From positions 6,386,001-6,450,000 of the forward strand of contig NZ_CP112880.1 of the NCBI RefSeq assembly GCF_028747205.1: a stretch of DNA of 64,000 nucleotides, written 5' to 3'. The stretch is from Streptomyces sp. CA-278952. Its GTDB lineage: Bacteria; Actinomycetota; Actinomycetes; Streptomycetales; Streptomycetaceae. The translations under genes and the position numbers were made by a program. The stretch's first letter is position 1, and every line of letters starts with the position of its first letter. The notes under the pieces were generated by a model. It was not told the origin of the DNA, did no database searches, and saw only the letters and a program-made list of their open reading frames with translations. This document shows, in pieces, positions 1-9,474 of this stretch.

Positions 1-454
1 TCAGGTGCTGTGGTACCAGCCGGGCCAGGTGGGTCGCGGCGCCGAGTGCGCCCCGGTCCAGCTCCGGAAGGCCGAAGACCGCGTCCTCGCTCGCGACGAT
101 CGCGTCGGCGTTCCCGACGAGTCCGACCCCGCCGCCCAGGCAGAACCCCTGCACCGCCGCGACGACCGGGACCTCGCACGTGTACACCGCCGCGAACGCC
201 TCGGCGCAGCCACGGTTGGCGCCGATCAGGGCCTCGTGCCCCGTATCGCGCTGCAATTCCTTGATGTCGGCGCCCGCGTTGAAGCCGCGCCCGGCGGCGG
301 CCAGGACGACGCAGCGGACCCCGGGGTCGCGGCCCGCCGCCCGGACGGCGTCCGCCAGGTCGTACCAGCCCTGCACGGGAAGCGCGTTGACGGGGGGACG
401 GTCCACGGTGACGACGCGGACGCCGTCCGAGGGGCGGGCGGTGGAGACACTCAT
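1..454 (-). CDS. Enoyl-CoA hydratase/isomerase family protein (3' end cut by window edge)
   Basis: Crotonase-fold enzyme that would hydrate or isomerise enoyl-CoA esters in the cytoplasm. From the ATG at 454 the reading frame stays open for 151 codons to the window edge. It shows the oxyanion-hole segment GFNAGADIKEL near residues 55-65 and the second conserved block QGFCLGGGVGLV near residues 100-111, as in the family. The usual length is about 250-260 residues, so roughly the C-terminal 100 are missing. It is divergent from the SDR gene at 613 with a 158-bp shared promoter region, which suggests joint use in a beta-oxidation-like or acyl-CoA pathway. The substrate cannot be read from the sequence. 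Confidence 0.85.
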   Translation of the reverse strand, partial: MSVSTARPSDGVRVVTVDRPPVNALPVQGWYDLADAVRAAGRDPGVRCVVLAAAGRGFNAGADIKELQRDTGHEALIGANRGCAEAFAAVYTCEVPVVAAVQGFCLGGGVGLVGNADAIVASEDAVFGLPELDRGALGAATHLARLVPQHL

Positions 455-612
455 CGGAGGATCAGCTACCTTTCCACCAAACATTTGTTAGGTGGACGGT
501 AGCAGTCCCGCCCCCGGGCGCCAACCGGCCGTCTACCGGTCGCCTACCGGTCGTCAATTGGCCGCCAACGGGCTGCCGGCCGTCAGTAAGCCGTCGATCA
601 TGGGGAGATGAG

Positions 613-1545
613 ATGACCGCACCCATCGCACGCCGTGCCGGACTCTGCGCGGACCGGGTCGTCGCCGTCACGGGCGCCGGGCGGGGGCTCGGCCGGGCCC
701 ACGCCCTGGCCTTCGCCGCCGAAGGGGCGCGCGTCGTCGTCAACGACCTCGGCGTCGGACCCGACGGGGACGGGGGCTCCGCCGGCCCGGCCCGGGAGGT
801 CGTCGACGAGATCGTGGCGGCGGGCGGCGAAGCCGTCGTCCACGGCGGCGACATCGCCACGGCCGAGGGCGCCGCCTCCCTGGTCACCACCGCCGTGGAC
901 GCCTTCGGCCGCCTCGACACCCTGGTCAACAACGCGGGCTTCCTGCGCGACCGGATGCTCGTCAACCTGGACGAGGACGACTGGGACGCGGTGATGCGGG
1001 TCCACCTCAGGGGCCACTTCCTGCCCCTCAAACACGCCGCCGCCCACTGGCGGGCCGAGACGAAGGCGGGGAGGGCGCCGGTCGCCCGGGTGATCAACAC
1101 CAGCTCGGGCGCCGGACTCCTCGGCAGCGTCGGCCAGGGCAACTACGCGGCGGCCAAGGCCGGAATCGTGGCCCTGACCCTGGTCGCGGCGGCCGAGCTG
1201 GGCCGGTACGGGGTCTGCGTCAACGCCCTCGCCCCGGCCGCCCGGACCCGGATGACCGAGCGGACCTTCGCCGAGACGATGGCGGCCCCGGGGGCGGGGG
1301 AGTTCGACGCCATGGCCCCCGCGAACGTCTCGCCCCTGGTCGTCTGGCTCGGCTCCGCCGCGAGCGAGGGGGTGACGGGCCGCGTCTTCGAGGCCGAGGC
1401 GGGCCGCATCACCGTTATGGAGGGCTGGCGCCCGGGCCCCACCGACGACCGGGGCGCGCGCAGGTCCCCGGCCGAGGCGGGCGAAACGGTGCGTCGGCTG
1501 CTGGCCGACGCGGAGGAACCGGGGCGGGTCTACGGGGCGTCCTGA
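613..1545 (+). CDS. SDR family NAD(P)-dependent oxidoreductase
   Basis: Classical short-chain dehydrogenase/reductase, 310 residues. The cofactor motif TGAGRGLG is at residues 20-27, NNAG at 106-109, the catalytic Ser near 164 and the Tyr/Lys pair in NYAAAK at 178 and 182. An acidic residue after the second strand (VVVNDLG) favours NAD(H). The long insertion after that strand and the overall layout resemble the dehydrogenase domain of peroxisomal multifunctional enzyme/HSD17B4-like 3-hydroxyacyl-CoA dehydrogenases. A GGGGAGATGAG ribosome site precedes the ATG. Divergent neighbour is an enoyl-CoA hydratase, so a role in acyl-CoA chain modification is inferred. Confidence 0.88.
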   Translation: MTAPIARRAGLCADRVVAVTGAGRGLGRAHALAFAAEGARVVVNDLGVGPDGDGGSAGPAREVVDEIVAAGGEAVVHGGDIATAEGAASLVTTAVDAFGRLDTLVNNAGFLRDRMLVNLDEDDWDAVMRVHLRGHFLPLKHAAAHWRAETKAGRAPVARVINTSSGAGLLGSVGQGNYAAAKAGIVALTLVAAAELGRYGVCVNALAPAARTRMTERTFAETMAAPGAGEFDAMAPANVSPLVVWLGSAASEGVTGRVFEAEAGRITVMEGWRPGPTDDRGARRSPAEAGETVRRLLADAEEPGRVYGAS

Positions 1546-1708
1546 GGGGCGCCCTGCCGGTCATGCCGGGTTCCCGTGCCCGCGCCCCGTGCCCGGGACC
1601 GCGCCCGTGCCTGGGACCGCGCCCGCCGATCGCGTACGGCGCGGGAAACCCGCTTGCGCATCCGTACGGGCGCCCGATATCCAGCAGGGGACACCGGAGG
1701 AGCACACG

Positions 1709-2503
1709 ATGACGCGGCACGGCCCGATGAACGAGTTCTGCTGGATGGACCTCAAGACCCGCGACCCGTCCGGCACCGCCGTCTTCTTCTCCTCGGTACT
1801 GGGCTGGGAGTTCGCCGTGGACGAAGAGGACTGGCGGCGGGCCGTCAAGATCTCCGCCGGGGGCGAGCGGATCGGCGGGGTGAGCGATCTCGCCCAGCCG
1901 GTCTATCCGCCCGGTACGCCGCCGCACATCGCCTATTACCTCGCGGTCGACGACGTGGACCACCGTACGGCTCTGGCGGTGGCGAACGGGGCGCAGGTCG
2001 TCGTCCCGCCGTTCGACGCGGGGGACCAGGGCCGGATCGCCACACTGATCGACCCGGTGGGCGCCGTCCTCTCCCTCTGGCGGCCGCGGGGGTTCGCCGG
2101 GTGGCCGGCCTCGGCCACCGCCGACGGCACCCCCCACCACGCGGTCCTGGCCTGCGAAGACCCCGAGCGGGCCCGGGAGTTCTACGCCAGGACGACGGGC
2201 ACGCCCCTCGGCCGGGCGGTCTTCCGGGAAGCAGGCCCCGCCGCGACCGGCACCGCCACCGGCTCCGCACCCCAGTGGCAACTGGCCCTCACCGTGGACG
2301 ATCCGGACGCGGTGATCCGCCGGGCCCGCGCCCACGGGCCCGGTCTCGTCACCCTCGCCGGAAAAGGCGCCCTCCGCGTCGTGCGGCTTCGCAGCCCGGA
2401 AGGGCTGACGTTCCTGATCCAGGGCCGGGACCTGATCCAGGGCCGGGACCCGGTCCAGGCCCCCGTCCCGGGCCGGGCGCCAGGGCCCCGGCCGGACCGC
2501 TGA
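1709..2503 (+). CDS. VOC (glyoxalase/bleomycin-resistance fold) family protein
   Basis: Two tandem vicinal-oxygen-chelate modules, residues about 5-125 and 135-245 (264 residues in all), as in the family that includes glyoxalase I and antibiotic-binding proteins. The first module begins MNEFCWMDLKTRDP and the second begins PHHAVLACEDPERAREFY. The start ATG at 1709 is chosen because GGAGGAG lies seven bases upstream; the open frame extends further up but only through repetitive proline/alanine sequence. Near the C-terminus an 18-bp unit (2414-2431 and 2432-2449) is duplicated in tandem, giving LIQGRD twice. No substrate can be inferred. Confidence 0.85.
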   Translation: MTRHGPMNEFCWMDLKTRDPSGTAVFFSSVLGWEFAVDEEDWRRAVKISAGGERIGGVSDLAQPVYPPGTPPHIAYYLAVDDVDHRTALAVANGAQVVVPPFDAGDQGRIATLIDPVGAVLSLWRPRGFAGWPASATADGTPHHAVLACEDPERAREFYARTTGTPLGRAVFREAGPAATGTATGSAPQWQLALTVDDPDAVIRRARAHGPGLVTLAGKGALRVVRLRSPEGLTFLIQGRDLIQGRDPVQAPVPGRAPGPRPDR

Positions 2504-2561
2504 CGCCCGCGACGCACATATCGGGTGGCGCGGCCCGGCCGCCGGCGGTGAGGATCGCCGT

Positions 2562-3134
2562 ATGCGCACCTTCCTGGAGACCGACCGGCTCGTCCTCGAC
2601 CCGGTCACCGACGCCGACGCCCCCGACCTGCTCGCCCTCGACAACGACCCCGCCGTCATGCGGTACATCAACGGCGGCCGGCCGACGAGCCCCGAGGACA
2701 TCCGGGACCGGACCCTGCCGAGGCTCCTCCACGACCACCCGTGCACCGGAACCCGCGGCTTCTGGGCCGCGCGGGAGAAGGACACCGGAGCCTTTCTGGG
2801 CTGGTTCGAGCTCCGGCCGGTGGACGACCACGACCCCGCCGTCGCCGAACTCGGCTACCGGCTGAACCAGGCCGCCTGGGGCCGCGGTTACGCCACCGAG
2901 GGCGCGCGGGCCCTGGTCGACAAGGGGTTCACCGACCTCGGGGTCCAGCGGGTCACCGCCAACACCATGGCGGTCAACACGGGATCCCGGCGCGTGATGG
3001 AGAAGACGGGGCTGACCTTCCTGCGGGCGTACACCGAGGACTGGCCGGAGGTCATCGAGGGCTCCGAGCACGGCGAGGTCGAGTACGTACTCACCCGTGA
3101 GGTCTGGGAGCGCGGCCGGCCGGGAGCCCGGTAG
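2562..3134 (+). CDS. GNAT family N-acetyltransferase (RimJ/RimL type)
   Basis: 190-residue GCN5-related acetyltransferase, starting MRTFLETDRLVL, the usual opening of RimJ/RimL-like proteins that acetylate N-termini or small amines. The acetyl-CoA binding region is QAAWGRGYATEGARALV, near residues 106-122, followed by the conserved block with ANTMAVNTGSRRVMEKTGL. A GAGG ribosome site lies nine bases before the ATG. It is convergent with the ankyrin gene, with only 3 bp between the stop codons. Cytoplasmic; substrate unknown. Confidence 0.87.
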   Translation: MRTFLETDRLVLDPVTDADAPDLLALDNDPAVMRYINGGRPTSPEDIRDRTLPRLLHDHPCTGTRGFWAAREKDTGAFLGWFELRPVDDHDPAVAELGYRLNQAAWGRGYATEGARALVDKGFTDLGVQRVTANTMAVNTGSRRVMEKTGLTFLRAYTEDWPEVIEGSEHGEVEYVLTREVWERGRPGAR

Positions 3135-3137
3135 CGA

Positions 3138-3893
3138 CTACGACGCCCCGCCCAGCAGGGCCGCGATCTCCCCGTGGCCCGTGTGCTGGTCCGTGCCCGC
3201 CGACGGCACCCCGTCCCTGAGCAGCTCCACCGCCATCGTCTCCTCGCCGTCCCTGAGGTCGCGGAGCGTCACCGTCTCGATCCCGGAGCCGTACGACTCC
3301 TCCAGCCGCCGCCGCAACTCCCGCTCCGGATCGAGGGCGGAGATGCGCCGCGCCTCGGCCAGCGCGAGCGCGACCACGGACTCCTGCCCCGCCGCCCCCG
3401 CACCGTGCGCGAGCAGCGCCCGTACCGTGCGCGGGGAGCCGCGCTGCGCCGCCAGCACCAGCATCGCCTCGCCCTGCGGGCCCGGCAGCAGGGGGTCCGC
3501 GCCTCGGGCCAGGAGCACTTCCACCGTCGGGGCGTGTCCCAGGCCGACCGCCCACCGCAGCGCGGTGAAACCGAACTCCTCGCGCAGATCCGGCCGGGCC
3601 CCGGCGGACAGCAGCGCCTCCACCACCTCGGTGTGCCCGCCGCACGCCGCTCCGCACAGCGGCAGGTCGCTCGCCTCCGGGCCGCTCGCCCGGTTCGGGT
3701 CCGCCCCGACCGCGAGCAGCAGGCGCACCGCCTCCAGCAGGTCCTGCACCGACGCCAGATAGAGCGCCGTCGTGCCTTCCTCGTCGCTCGACTCGGCCGG
3801 CGCGCCCGAACGCAGCGCCCGTACGACCGCGTTCTCATCCTCGTACAGCGCGTCGAACAGGCGTAGTTCGTCCCTGATCGGCTCGTTCGTCAT
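3138..3893 (-). CDS. Ankyrin repeat domain-containing protein
   Basis: 251 residues. After an N-terminal segment (MTNEPIRDELRLFDALYEDE) there are about four ankyrin repeats between residues 25 and 175, recognisable from TALYLASVQD, DLPLCGAACGGHTEVVEALL, GFTALRWAVGLGHAPTVEVL and EAMLVLAAQRGSPRTVRALL. The C-terminal 75 residues are not repetitive. Ankyrin repeats bind other proteins; the partner is not visible. No signal peptide or membrane segment. It reads toward the acetyltransferase and is transcribed away from the HExxH protein upstream. Confidence 0.85.
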   Translation of the reverse strand: MTNEPIRDELRLFDALYEDENAVVRALRSGAPAESSDEEGTTALYLASVQDLLEAVRLLLAVGADPNRASGPEASDLPLCGAACGGHTEVVEALLSAGARPDLREEFGFTALRWAVGLGHAPTVEVLLARGADPLLPGPQGEAMLVLAAQRGSPRTVRALLAHGAGAAGQESVVALALAEARRISALDPERELRRRLEESYGSGIETVTLRDLRDGEETMAVELLRDGVPSAGTDQHTGHGEIAALLGGAS

Positions 3894-3923
3894 GCTTCGA
3901 TCCTACGGTGGCCGGAACGACGC

Positions 3924-4826
3924 TCAGGTGTCACATTCCAGGGTGGTCCGGCACAGCCCGCAACGCGCGGTGAACCGGCCCCGGACGGGAACCCGGATGC
4001 GCTGGTGACAGGTGGGGCAGGGGAACGAGACGCGCAGGTTCCGGCCGTCGGTCTCGAAGGCGTACGGGACGTTCGGGTCCGGCCCGGTGCCGGGGTGGTC
4101 CTGGGCGTAGCGCCGGTCCTTGGCGTAGCGGCGGCGGCCCGCCCAGCCCGCGGCGGTCAGCGGGGGCCTGCGCAGATCGTGCAGCGCCCGCTCCCGCCCC
4201 TTGGTGTACGCGGTGTACGCCTGGGGGCTGGTGAACCACGGGGAGGGGTCCTCGCCGAAGGCGAACGCCCGCTTGGCCAGGACGTATCCGAACTCCTCGG
4301 GGGTGAGATAGCCGAGCTTCTGGCGGGACGTGGCGTCCTCCCGGAACGCGTCCAGCAGCAGCCAGCCCGCGCCGAGGTAGGCCGTCGTCGTGTCGGTCAG
4401 GATCTCGTTGGCGCGGGTGCCGGGGAACTCCAGGCCGAGCCGGTGCAGCAGCACATGGGTGACCTCGTGCGCGAGCGCCGCCCCGATGTCCCTGCGGTGG
4501 GTGCGGAAGCGGTCGTTGAGCTCGATGAAGTACTCGGGGCCGGCGGTCAGTTCCACGCTCGCCGCGTGCTCCATCGCCCGGAAGCCGACGATCATGCGGG
4601 CCTCGGGCAGATGGAGGTGCTGGACCAGGGCCCGGGCCACCCGCTGGGCGCCGAGGTGGAGATCGTCCGCGTCGGAGAAGGCGGCGTCGGCGGGGACCAG
4701 GCTGGTGCCGTAGGTGTGGACGCCGTCCGGTGAGAGCCGCCGGTACAGCGCGGTGATCGCGGACCGGACCGTGTCCAGATGCGGAAAGCCGTGGACGACC
4801 GGTGCGCCCGGCCTGCCGTTGCTCAC
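3924..4826 (-). CDS. Putative HExxH zinc metalloprotease-like protein with C-terminal zinc ribbon
   Basis: About 300 residues from the GTG at 4826, chosen because a G-rich ribosome site lies just upstream; a longer frame is open to 4964. A zincin motif HEVTH is at about residue 145, with a downstream Glu in ANEILTDTTTAYLG that could be the third ligand. The C-terminus carries a CPTCH...CGLC zinc ribbon (CxxC pairs about 17 residues apart). No secretion signal is visible, so it probably acts in the cytoplasm. This protein is seen in Streptomyces as a hypothetical; protease activity is inferred from the motif only. Confidence 0.7.
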   Translation of the reverse strand: MSNGRPGAPVVHGFPHLDTVRSAITALYRRLSPDGVHTYGTSLVPADAAFSDADDLHLGAQRVARALVQHLHLPEARMIVGFRAMEHAASVELTAGPEYFIELNDRFRTHRRDIGAALAHEVTHVLLHRLGLEFPGTRANEILTDTTTAYLGAGWLLLDAFREDATSRQKLGYLTPEEFGYVLAKRAFAFGEDPSPWFTSPQAYTAYTKGRERALHDLRRPPLTAAGWAGRRRYAKDRRYAQDHPGTGPDPNVPYAFETDGRNLRVSFPCPTCHQRIRVPVRGRFTARCGLCRTTLECDT

Positions 4827-4972
4827 GTCCGTACCCCCATCCGCTCCGGCCGAGGCCCCCGCCCGCGGCCGGTCTCCACTGTAGGCCGGGCCGCCCGAGG
4901 GGCGCGGGGATCCGCCGCACCGAGCTTGGCCGAAAAGTGTGCCTTGTGGCAGCGGTGACCGCATCCCGATAA

Positions 4973-5839
<867 letters not shown>

Positions 5840-5870
5840 CGCTCCCGACCGCCCGCACCCCCGCGGGTGA

Positions 5871-7925
5871 TCACGGCTGAACCACCCCGGGGGCGCCCGT
5901 CCGTACGGGCGCCCCCGGACCCAGCTCCACACACGGCTCGCCCGCGTCTTCGAGTTCCAGGACCCACACCTCGTTGGCGCCGTCGCGGAGCACCGGTCCC
6001 GGCACGTACAGGGTCCGCTGCGGGCCCACCGACCAGTACCGGCCCAGGCAGAAGCCGTTCACCCAGACGAACCCGCGCGTCCAGCCCGGCAGTTCGAGCC
6101 CCGCGTGATCGACGCTGGAACCGCTGGAACCGCTGGAACCGCCGGAACCGCCGGAACCGCCGGAACCGCCGGAACCGCCGGAACCGCCGGAACCGCTGGA
6201 ACCGCTGGAACCGCTGGAACCGCTGGAACCGCTGGAACCGCTGGAACCGCTGGAACCGCTGGAACCGCTGGAACCGCTGGAACCGCTGGGACCGCTGGAG
6301 GCACCGGAAGCACCGGAAGCGGCTGAGGCGCCTGAAGCGCCTGAAGCGCCCGTCGTCCCCTCGATGGTGAACGTCCCCCGGAACAGGCCCGTCCGCCCCG
6401 CGTCACCCGCCCCGGCGGCGGCCTCCACCGGCCCGAACGGGACCGCGGCCACCGCGTCCGCGGCCTCGAACGCGTCCAGCCGCAGGCCCCGGGCCCGTAC
6501 CCCGTGCAGATACTGCCGCTCGTGCAGCACCCCGCCCGTGATCCCCTTCGGCTCACCCAGGCGCGGCCCGTAGTTGACCCGGCCCAGCGACTCCACCCAC
6601 AGCTCGACCTCCGCCGGACCCGCCACCGGCTCCGGCAGCGTGCCGGACTCCTCGGTCAGCACCCCGGCCCGGGCCCCGTCCACGTACACCACCGCCCGGT
6701 CCCGCAGCCCCGAGGCCCCCAGCGGATACGCCTGGCGCGGCCCCGGCACCGCCACCCGGTAGCGCACAAGACCCCGGTCCACGCCCAGCTCCTCGAACGT
6801 CGGCGGCACCCCCGACTCCGTCTCCGGATCGCCCAGCGCCTCCAGGACATCCCCGAGCCCGGCCCACTCCGCCAGCTCCACCCGCACCGGCCCCGCCAGC
6901 CCGACCGGCTCCGCCGGCAGCGCGGGCAACGGCCCCTCGGCGTAAGCCTCCAGGACCTCCCGGAACAGCCGGAACTTCTCCGTGGCCCGCCCGTACTCGT
7001 CGACCGGCGCGTCGTAGTCGTACGACGTCACCGTCGGCCGGAACGACTCGTCCTGATGCGGGCCGGACCGGTTCGCCCCCGCCCAGCCCCCGAAGTTCGT
7101 CCCCCCGTGCGCCATGTAGATGTTCACCGACGCCCCGCACTCCAGGATCTCCCGCAGCGCCCCGGCCGCCTGCTCCGCATCCCGGCGCACCGGCTCGGCC
7201 CCCCAGTGGTCGAACCAGCCGCACCAGAACTCCATGCACATCAGCGGGCCCCTCGACTGATGCCGGCGCAGCACCTCGAAACCCTCCCGCGCCCCCGAAC
7301 CGAAATTCGCCGTCGCGAGAAGCCCCGGCACCGAACCACCGGTCAGCATGTGGTCCTCCGGGCCGTCCGACGTGAACAGGGGAACCGTCACCCCGCACTG
7401 CCGCAACAACCCCGCCAGCCACGCCAGATACACCGCGTCGCTGCCGTAACTCCCGTACTCGTTCTCCGCCTGTACGAGGATCACCGGACCGCCCCGGGAC
7501 ACCTGCCGCTGCACCACCTGCGGCAGCAGCTCCCGGAACCACCGCTCCACCACCGCCCGGTACGCCGCGTCCCGGGTGCGCACCCGACGCCCGAACCGGC
7601 CCGTCACCCACACCGGAAGGCCGCCGTTCTCCCACTCGGCGCAGATGTACGGACCCGGCCGCACGATCGCCCACAGCCCCGCCCGCCCCGCCGCGTCCAG
7701 GAACCGGCCGAGGGCCCCGACATCCCGGACCTCGCCCTCGCGGGGCTCGTGCAGATTCCACGGCACGTACGTCTCGACGCAGTTCAGCCCCATCGCGGCG
7801 AGCATCGCGAGCCGGTGCTCCCACTGCGCCTCGTGCACCCGGAAGTAGTGCAGGGCCCCCGACAGCAGCCGCACGGGCTTCCCGTCGAGCCGGAAGCAGT
7901 CGTCCCCCACGGTGAAGTCGGTCAT
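5871..7925 (-). CDS. Glycoside hydrolase family 35 beta-galactosidase with a long Gly/Ser repeat insert
   Basis: 684-residue GH35 enzyme that hydrolyses terminal beta-galactosides. The TIM-barrel domain spans residues 5-335, with the acid/base Glu in AENEYGSYG (about 156) and the nucleophile Glu in MCMEFWCGWFDHWG (about 232). C-terminal beta-sandwich domains follow, with the family signature GFVWVNGFCLGRYW near the end. No signal peptide, so it is cytoplasmic and would need sugar import. A run of about 60 Gly/Ser residues, encoded by the 9-bp repeat at 6117-6296, is inserted in the last beta-sandwich just before this signature. AGGAGCG precedes the ATG. The AraC-type gene at 8166 is divergent and is the likely regulator. 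Confidence 0.93.
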   Translation of the reverse strand: MTDFTVGDDCFRLDGKPVRLLSGALHYFRVHEAQWEHRLAMLAAMGLNCVETYVPWNLHEPREGEVRDVGALGRFLDAAGRAGLWAIVRPGPYICAEWENGGLPVWVTGRFGRRVRTRDAAYRAVVERWFRELLPQVVQRQVSRGGPVILVQAENEYGSYGSDAVYLAWLAGLLRQCGVTVPLFTSDGPEDHMLTGGSVPGLLATANFGSGAREGFEVLRRHQSRGPLMCMEFWCGWFDHWGAEPVRRDAEQAAGALREILECGASVNIYMAHGGTNFGGWAGANRSGPHQDESFRPTVTSYDYDAPVDEYGRATEKFRLFREVLEAYAEGPLPALPAEPVGLAGPVRVELAEWAGLGDVLEALGDPETESGVPPTFEELGVDRGLVRYRVAVPGPRQAYPLGASGLRDRAVVYVDGARAGVLTEESGTLPEPVAGPAEVELWVESLGRVNYGPRLGEPKGITGGVLHERQYLHGVRARGLRLDAFEAADAVAAVPFGPVEAAAGAGDAGRTGLFRGTFTIEGTTGASGASGASAASGASGASSGPSGSSGSSGSSGSSGSSGSSGSSGSSGSSGSSGSGGSGGSGGSGGSGGSGGSSGSSGSSVDHAGLELPGWTRGFVWVNGFCLGRYWSVGPQRTLYVPGPVLRDGANEVWVLELEDAGEPCVELGPGAPVRTGAPGVVQP
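5887..5918 (+). terminator. Bidirectional-type hairpin terminator for sprT, inside the 3' end of the convergent gene
   Basis: A perfect 14-bp inverted repeat (5887-5900 and 5905-5918) with a CCGT loop lies 48 bp after the trypsin stop. It also encodes the last residues of the GH35 beta-galactosidase on the other strand, so the hairpin doubles as coding sequence. Confidence 0.75.
6117..6296. repeat. 9-bp in-frame microsatellite, about 20 units, inside the GH35 gene
   Basis: Twenty consecutive 9-bp units of GGAACCGCT/GGAACCGCC on the + strand encode Ser-Gly-Ser or Gly-Gly-Ser triplets on the coding (-) strand. Units are near-identical, differing only at the third base of one codon, and fall in two blocks. 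The repeat continues into degenerate Ala/Ser/Gly sequence at 6297-6350. The frame is kept throughout. Confidence 0.95.
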
Positions 7926-8165
7926 GGTGCTCGTACGCTCCTGTGCTCGGCCGCACCCGGCGGCCCTCGGGTCGATTGGTCCGACCACCTTCACCTCTGG
8001 CGCCGCACCCGGTCCATGGACAAAGATCGCTGCTGATTGGACACAACGGACCAGCGGGGATCGGACACCACGGACCGGCCGGGTCGGCACCCGGACCAGC
8101 AGGGTCGACGCCCGGGCCTGCCGGTTCGGCAGACGGAACAGCAGGGAGAGGAAGGAAGGACCGCG

Positions 8166-9044
8166 ATGTACCACACCTGGATGCGCTTCTTCACCCCGAG
8201 CCCGCTCCACCACCGCCTGGGCCTCGTCTGCCTCGGCGTCGGCCTCCAGCACGGGGCGCTGCCCACCGTCGGACCCCGCACCCTCGACCACCACGTCGCC
8301 GTGATCGTCAACTCCGGCACCGGCTGGTTCAAGGGCCCCGACGGCCGCCGCACCCCCGTCACCGGCCCCAGCCTCATCTGGCTGACCCCCGGGACCCCCC
8401 ACCACTACGGCGCCGATCCCGGCACCGGCTGGGACGAGAGCTTCGTCGACTTCACCGGCCCCGCCACCACCACGTACACCGAACTCGGCTACATCGAGCC
8501 CGACCGCCCCCTCGTCCCCCTCTCCGACACCGCCGCCCCCCGCGCGGCCGTCGGTCGCATCGTGCGCGCCGCCCGGCGCGGCAACCCCCTCCTGGAGGTG
8601 GAGACCGGGGCCGCCGTCCACGAACTCCTCGTCACCCTGCGCCGCGCCCGCGCCGGCATCGGCCCCGACGGCGCCCCGGTGCTCCAGGCGCTGGCCCGCG
8701 ACGCGTACCAGCCGCTCACCGTCGCCGAGCACGCCGCCCGGCACGGCATGACCCCCGCCGAACTGCGCACTGCCGTACGGCGCGGCGCCGGCTGCAGCCC
8801 CAAGGACTACCTGCTGGGCATCCGCCTGGGCCGGGCCAAGGAACTCCTCGCCGCCACCGACCTCCCGGTCGCCGCCGTGGCCCGCCGCGTCGGGTACGAC
8901 GACCCCGCCTACTTCTCCCGGCTCTTCGCCCGCCGGGTCGGCACCGCCCCCGTCCGCTTCCGCGAACAGCAGGGCCGCAGCGTGCCCGGCGGCTGGAGCG
9001 ACCGGGTGCCCGACCCCGACGACCCACCGACGATCAGCACGTGA
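8166..9044 (+). CDS. AraC family transcriptional regulator
   Basis: 292 residues. An N-terminal cupin-like AraC ligand domain (residues 5-150, with GLQHGALPTVGPRTLDHHV and WLTPGTPHHYG) is followed by a two-HTH C-terminal domain, whose second helix block reads VAAVARRVGYDDPAYFSRLF, the AraC signature. Start at 8166 is supported by GGAAGGAAGG upstream; the frame is open further but lacks a ribosome site. Divergent from the GH35 beta-galactosidase across 240 bp, so it most likely activates or represses that gene in response to a sugar. No clear direct-repeat operator was found between them. Confidence 0.9.
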   Translation: MYHTWMRFFTPSPLHHRLGLVCLGVGLQHGALPTVGPRTLDHHVAVIVNSGTGWFKGPDGRRTPVTGPSLIWLTPGTPHHYGADPGTGWDESFVDFTGPATTTYTELGYIEPDRPLVPLSDTAAPRAAVGRIVRAARRGNPLLEVETGAAVHELLVTLRRARAGIGPDGAPVLQALARDAYQPLTVAEHAARHGMTPAELRTAVRRGAGCSPKDYLLGIRLGRAKELLAATDLPVAAVARRVGYDDPAYFSRLFARRVGTAPVRFREQQGRSVPGGWSDRVPDPDDPPTIST

Positions 9045-9058
9045 GCGCGGCGGTCCAC

Positions 9059-9097
9059 GACCCACCGGCGACGGGACCCCTCCACCGCCGGTGGGTC
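9059..9097 (+). terminator. Hairpin terminator of the AraC-type gene
   Basis: Perfect 12-bp inverted repeat (9059-9070 and 9086-9097, loop 15) starting 14 bp after the regulator's stop. It abuts the -10 box of the next gene. Confidence 0.7.
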
Positions 9098-9103
9098 TAA
9101 GCT
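9098..9103 (+). promoter_or_regulatory. -10 box of a probable leaderless promoter for chorismate mutase
   Basis: TAAGCT fits the actinobacterial TANNNT -10 consensus and lies eight bases before the ATG at 9112. There is no ribosome site in between, so transcription probably starts at the ATG itself. Confidence 0.5.
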
Positions 9104-9111
9104 CGCTGACC

Positions 9112-9474
9112 ATGAGTACGAGCGAAATCGACGCGTCCGTCCAGGCCGAGCTGAACCGGCTGCGCGAGAGCATCGACAACATCGACGCCGCCGTCGTCCA
9201 CATGCTGGCCGAGCGCTTCAAGGCCACCCAGCAGGTCGGCCGCCTCAAGGCGGACCACAGGCTGCCGCCCGCCGACCCCGCCCGCGAGACCCGCCAGATC
9301 GCCCGGCTCCGGCAGCTCGCGCAGAGCGCCAACCTGGACCCCGCGTTCGCCGAGAAGCTGCTGACCTTCATCATCGCCGAGGTGATCCGCCACCACGAGC
9401 GCCTCGCCGACGAAGCGGGGAACGGCGACCCCGACCGCACCGGAGACACGAGGGCCGCCACCACCGGAGCCTGA
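9112..9474 (+). CDS. Chorismate mutase (AroQ type)
   Basis: 120-residue all-helical AroQ-class chorismate mutase that converts chorismate to prephenate for Phe/Tyr synthesis. Conserved residues are visible in LNRLRESIDNIDAAVVHMLA (first helix, with the catalytic Arg and Asp), FKATQQVGRLKA (catalytic Lys region) and HHERL at the end of helix 3. No signal peptide, so cytoplasmic. It appears leaderless (TAAGCT box 8 bp upstream, no ribosome site). The stop codon lies inside the first unit of a 36-bp tandem repeat. Confidence 0.9.
   Translation: MSTSEIDASVQAELNRLRESIDNIDAAVVHMLAERFKATQQVGRLKADHRLPPADPARETRQIARLRQLAQSANLDPAFAEKLLTFIIAEVIRHHERLADEAGNGDPDRTGDTRAATTGA

Noticed and set aside
1415..2785. 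Long minus-strand frame opposite the VOC and acetyltransferase genes
   Set aside because: It is a shadow of GC-rich third positions; the plus-strand genes have ribosome sites and conserved domains.
4927..4936. AdpA binding site upstream of sprT
   Set aside because: TGGCCGAAAA has two mismatches to the TGGCSNGWWY consensus. AdpA control is known in S. griseus but not shown by this site, so it was not listed as a feature.
5867..6370. Plus-strand frames with strings of Arg/Asn/Trp or Thr/Ala/Gly repeats
   Set aside because: They are antisense readings of the GH35 Gly/Ser repeat; the minus frame carries the conserved enzyme.
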